A stretch of DNA of 7,989 bases from Anaerolineae bacterium (GTDB lineage Bacteria; Chloroflexota; Anaerolineae; Aggregatilineales; Phototrophicaceae), in contig JANQRM010000347.1 of NCBI GenBank assembly GCA_028284565.1, forward strand, positions 1 to 7,989. Direction: 5' to 3'. The notes under the pieces were generated by a model. The model ran no database searches. It worked only from the letters and a program-made list of their open reading frames with translations, and was not told the DNA's origin. Position 1 is the stretch's first letter. The number at the start of each line of letters is the position of its first letter. Positions 5,432 through 7,989 of the stretch are shown here, one piece after another. A program made the position numbers and the translations under genes.

Positions 5432-7989
5432 ATGGTGGATTCAACTCCAAATCACCCACAAATTCCATTTGCATCGGGTGTAATTCATCGTCCGCGCCTG
5501 TTAGAACAACTTCAAATTGCAAGCGAATATCGCCTCACAGTTGTGAGCGCGCCACCGGGCTTTGGTAAAACCACCCTCGTTGCTCAATTTGCCCATCAAA
5601 CAGATTTCCCTGTTGTCTGGCAAAGCATTCAAGAGCGTGAGCGAGATTTACCCTATCTCTATGACCATAGCATCAAAACGCTTAGTTATCTTTTCCCCGA
5701 CATCGACCAACGGATAATATCGAGTGGGCATTCGGCTCAAGAGCGCGCCAGTCTCATTGCGGATTTTTTGCAATACAACGCAACAGACGATTTCTTTTAT
5801 ATTCTGGATGATGTGCATTATTTAGCAAAATCGACTGAGGCGAGTGTCTGGCTTCGGACTTTCGTGGAGCAGATGCCTGCCAAATGCCATCTGGTTTTGG
5901 TCAGTCGAGAAGTGCCGTCTTTGCCGCTGACGGAGATGATTGCGCGTCGGGAAGTCTTACCCATCGGACAAGAACAACTCCGCTTTACCTTAGATGAATT
6001 AACATCGCTGGCAGGGAGTTTGCCGGGGACCTTGGTCTCGCATGAGCAATTGGAAGAGCTAGATTTCCAATATGAGGGATGGCCCGCAGGTCTCGTTCTT
6101 GCGCTTCAGCCCTTACCTGTTGAATTTGAGCAAGCTGTTTTTCAAAGTAAAACTGCGCCATCCCAAGCGTTATTCAACGCCTTAGCAGATACGATGCTCT
6201 ACAACCAAACCCCTCAAATGCGTGATTTTTTGATGACAACGTCGATTCTGTCTTCTATAATTCCAGAACGCTGTCATAAGATTTTAGGATTTCATCGCGC
6301 CGAAAGATGGATTAACCTAGCCTTGGAGCGCAATCTCTTTTTGAGTCGTGTATCTGAGGGTTTAGTGTATCATCGCCTCTTCCATGATTTTTTGTTGAAC
6401 CGTTTTCGCCAATTGTCTCCCAATCGGTATCGTCAACTGAATCAAAAAGCAATGGTGTGGTATCGCGAGAATCATGATCTGGATTCCGCCTTTCGTCATG
6501 CAATGATGGCAGGCGAGATTAATACTGCAATGGAGATAGCTGAATCGGTTAGTCGTAGTTATTCAATGCAGGGTAAGGTCGAAACCTTACTTGGTTGGAA
6601 AACGCAACTGGGAGCGGCGAACCGACACGCTCCCCAATTGCTCTACGACTGTGCCATCATTCACACAGAACGTTATGAATTTGATCAAGCACTCGATGCA
6701 CTAAATCATGCCGAAGCTGGCTTTGAACAACAACACGCCTCCGACAAAATCATCGAAGTTCGCCTACAGCAAGCGCGAATCGACTTACGGAAGGGGCGTT
6801 TGCCTGCACCAGAGGTTATCGCCGATCTCGAAATTCGCTTAACAGAGTTGGCTGAACACGATATCAAAGCGCGTGTCCTGCATCTGTTGGGACTAATTTA
6901 TCTGCGACAGGGCAACCATGATGTCGCCATCCGTCATTTTGAGGAGTCGCTTGTTCACCATAGAACAGTCCATAATTCCGCTGGATTAGCAAGTGTTCTA
7001 CAGGACTTAGAAGTTGCTTATACCTTGTCCGGACGCATGCAGAAAGCAGGCGAATCCTTACAACAAGCGGTGGCAATTTGGCGGTCATTAGGGCGGACAG
7101 ATGCGCTGGCGGCAGTGCTGAATAACTTAGGCTTTCATTATCATCAACAAGGCGATTATCAAGAGGCGCATCGCATTTTTAAAGAAGGTCTAAGTATTAC
7201 GGCGCGAACATCGGATAAGCGTGCAATTACTGCATTACTTTGGAGCATGGGCGATTTGGAACGCGATTTGGGGAAGTTACAAGATGCAATGCGAGGGTAT
7301 CAACGCGCATTAGAAATCAGTAGCAGTCGTGATCCTTTTTTGCAAACCTCGCTATGGTTGAGTCTGGCAACCGCCGCACGCTGGCAAGAAAACTACGATG
7401 ATGCGCTCTATTTTGCTCAAGAAGCCAAGACAATTGCCGAAACGAATCATTTTCAGACCGAGATACTCGTGGCACAAGCCATGACTTGTATCTTAGAGGA
7501 ATTGCTTCAGTATCACAACAATAGTGCCGAGGAACTGGATACTATCCTGCAACAACTCCTTGAAAGCAACGCTCAATTAAGCTGGATACAAGTGCTTGGT
7601 TTTCGGGTTTCTATGGCGAGCTGGGTAGGCAATGAGACTACCTGCTTCAAAATTCTGTCCATGGCAGAAGAAATTGCGAGTGACAACGGTAACATTCAAC
7701 CCTTAATCGCTGAGATTTGCCATAGTCCATCATTGAAGCGATTGTTCCACGATCACAAAGATAGTTACCCGAATGTAAGCTTTGCAGTACAACGCTTAGA
7801 ATCTCAACAGGTGACCGAAACCCAGTCAGCAAACGAACCTCAATTGACTGAAACCTATAGTTTGCGGGTTTATACCTTAGGGCAAGAACAAATCGAGCGT
7901 GATGGTGTGCTGGTGGAATCGACAGCATGGCGCGCGAAAAAAGCCTACGAATTCTTTTTGTATCTCCTTTTTAAAGGTGCGAAACGCCG
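5432..7989 (+). CDS. MalT-like STAND ATPase/TPR transcriptional regulator with C-terminal winged helix (partial, 3' end outside window)
   Basis: Large signal-responsive transcription factor, open for 852 codons to the right edge with no in-frame stop. The start ATG at 5432 has GAGG 6 nt upstream, and an in-frame TGA at 5411 rules out an earlier ATG. The N-terminus HRPRLLEQL (19-27) is typical of MalT-like proteins. Next come Walker A APPGFGKTTL (40-49), Walker B FYILDDVHYL (122-131), LVLVSREVPSLPL with R159, EGWPAGLVLAL (215-225) and a winged-helix segment VYHRLFHDFLLNRF (from about 312). TPR-like helix pairs follow, for example LLGLIYLRQGNHDVAIRHF (485 on), LNNLGFHYHQQGDYQEAHRIF (563 on), MGDLERDLGKLQDAMRGY (606 on) and WLSLATAARWQENYDDA (642 on). 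From residue 809, LRVYTLGQEQIERDG and WRAKKAYEFFLYLL (833-846) match the start of an OmpR/BTAD-type DNA-binding domain rather than a LuxR helix-turn-helix. Ligand and target genes are unknown. It is divergent from the transporter operon, so a role in the same pathway is possible but unproven. Confidence 0.93.
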   Translation, partial: MVDSTPNHPQIPFASGVIHRPRLLEQLQIASEYRLTVVSAPPGFGKTTLVAQFAHQTDFPVVWQSIQERERDLPYLYDHSIKTLSYLFPDIDQRIISSGHSAQERASLIADFLQYNATDDFFYILDDVHYLAKSTEASVWLRTFVEQMPAKCHLVLVSREVPSLPLTEMIARREVLPIGQEQLRFTLDELTSLAGSLPGTLVSHEQLEELDFQYEGWPAGLVLALQPLPVEFEQAVFQSKTAPSQALFNALADTMLYNQTPQMRDFLMTTSILSSIIPERCHKILGFHRAERWINLALERNLFLSRVSEGLVYHRLFHDFLLNRFRQLSPNRYRQLNQKAMVWYRENHDLDSAFRHAMMAGEINTAMEIAESVSRSYSMQGKVETLLGWKTQLGAANRHAPQLLYDCAIIHTERYEFDQALDALNHAEAGFEQQHASDKIIEVRLQQARIDLRKGRLPAPEVIADLEIRLTELAEHDIKARVLHLLGLIYLRQGNHDVAIRHFEESLVHHRTVHNSAGLASVLQDLEVAYTLSGRMQKAGESLQQAVAIWRSLGRTDALAAVLNNLGFHYHQQGDYQEAHRIFKEGLSITARTSDKRAITALLWSMGDLERDLGKLQDAMRGYQRALEISSSRDPFLQTSLWLSLATAARWQENYDDALYFAQEAKTIAETNHFQTEILVAQAMTCILEELLQYHNNSAEELDTILQQLLESNAQLSWIQVLGFRVSMASWVGNETTCFKILSMAEEIASDNGNIQPLIAEICHSPSLKRLFHDHKDSYPNVSFAVQRLESQQVTETQSANEPQLTETYSLRVYTLGQEQIERDGVLVESTAWRAKKAYEFFLYLLFKGAKR

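Noticed and set aside
5277..5568. Small plus-strand frames in the divergent gap (5277-5483 and 5386-5568)
   Set aside because: They overlap the start of the STAND regulator gene in other frames and have low-complexity products and no recognisable motif.

Overview
The window reads as a chromosomal segment of a bacterium, most probably a member of the Chloroflexota. No rRNA or housekeeping gene is present to confirm this. The lineage guess rests on two things: a large MalT-type STAND ATPase with TPRs that ends in a BTAD/OmpR-type winged helix, and short palindromic intergenic repeats of a kind I associate with Chloroflexota and Cyanobacteria. Base composition is moderate and looks uniform. I see no transposase, integrase, tRNA, CRISPR array or phage gene.

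The left two thirds (1-5191) is one minus-strand operon, read right to left. It encodes a GntR/HutC-family repressor (4457-5191), a BMP-family solute-binding protein (3278-4375), a double-domain ABC ATPase (1662-3191), a first permease (477-1598) and a second permease that runs off the left edge (1-477). The last four genes have the content and order of the nucleoside importers nupNOPQ of Bacillus subtilis and rnsBACD of streptococci, so nucleoside (or related ribosyl/sugar) uptake is the best prediction. The two permeases overlap by one base (TAATG). The other gaps are 62-86 bp and hold palindromic repeats or unusual ribosome-binding sequences rather than a clear terminator.

The 240-bp divergent gap (5192-5431) is the control region. 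On the minus strand it holds a TTGACA-17 bp-TATAGT promoter whose -10 box is covered by a 7+7 bp inverted repeat, the expected layout for an autoregulated GntR repressor controlling the whole transporter operon. On the plus-strand side there are a LacI/CcpA-like operator match, a weaker promoter candidate and a 6+6 bp inverted repeat before the next gene.

The right third (5432-7989) is one long plus-strand gene, open at the right edge after at least 852 codons. It encodes a signal-integrating transcription factor: P-loop STAND ATPase, TPR sensor and the start of a C-terminal winged helix. The likely picture is nucleoside/sugar uptake repressed by a ligand-responsive GntR protein beside a divergent STAND activator whose target is unknown.

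The families are ordinary. The parts most worth a second look are the control signals: a 16-nt match to the 3' end of 16S rRNA between the repressor and binding-protein genes, a TTG start placed in a hairpin next to a repeat-derived Shine-Dalgarno, and palindromes at operon junctions. I did not find a clearly new multigene system.
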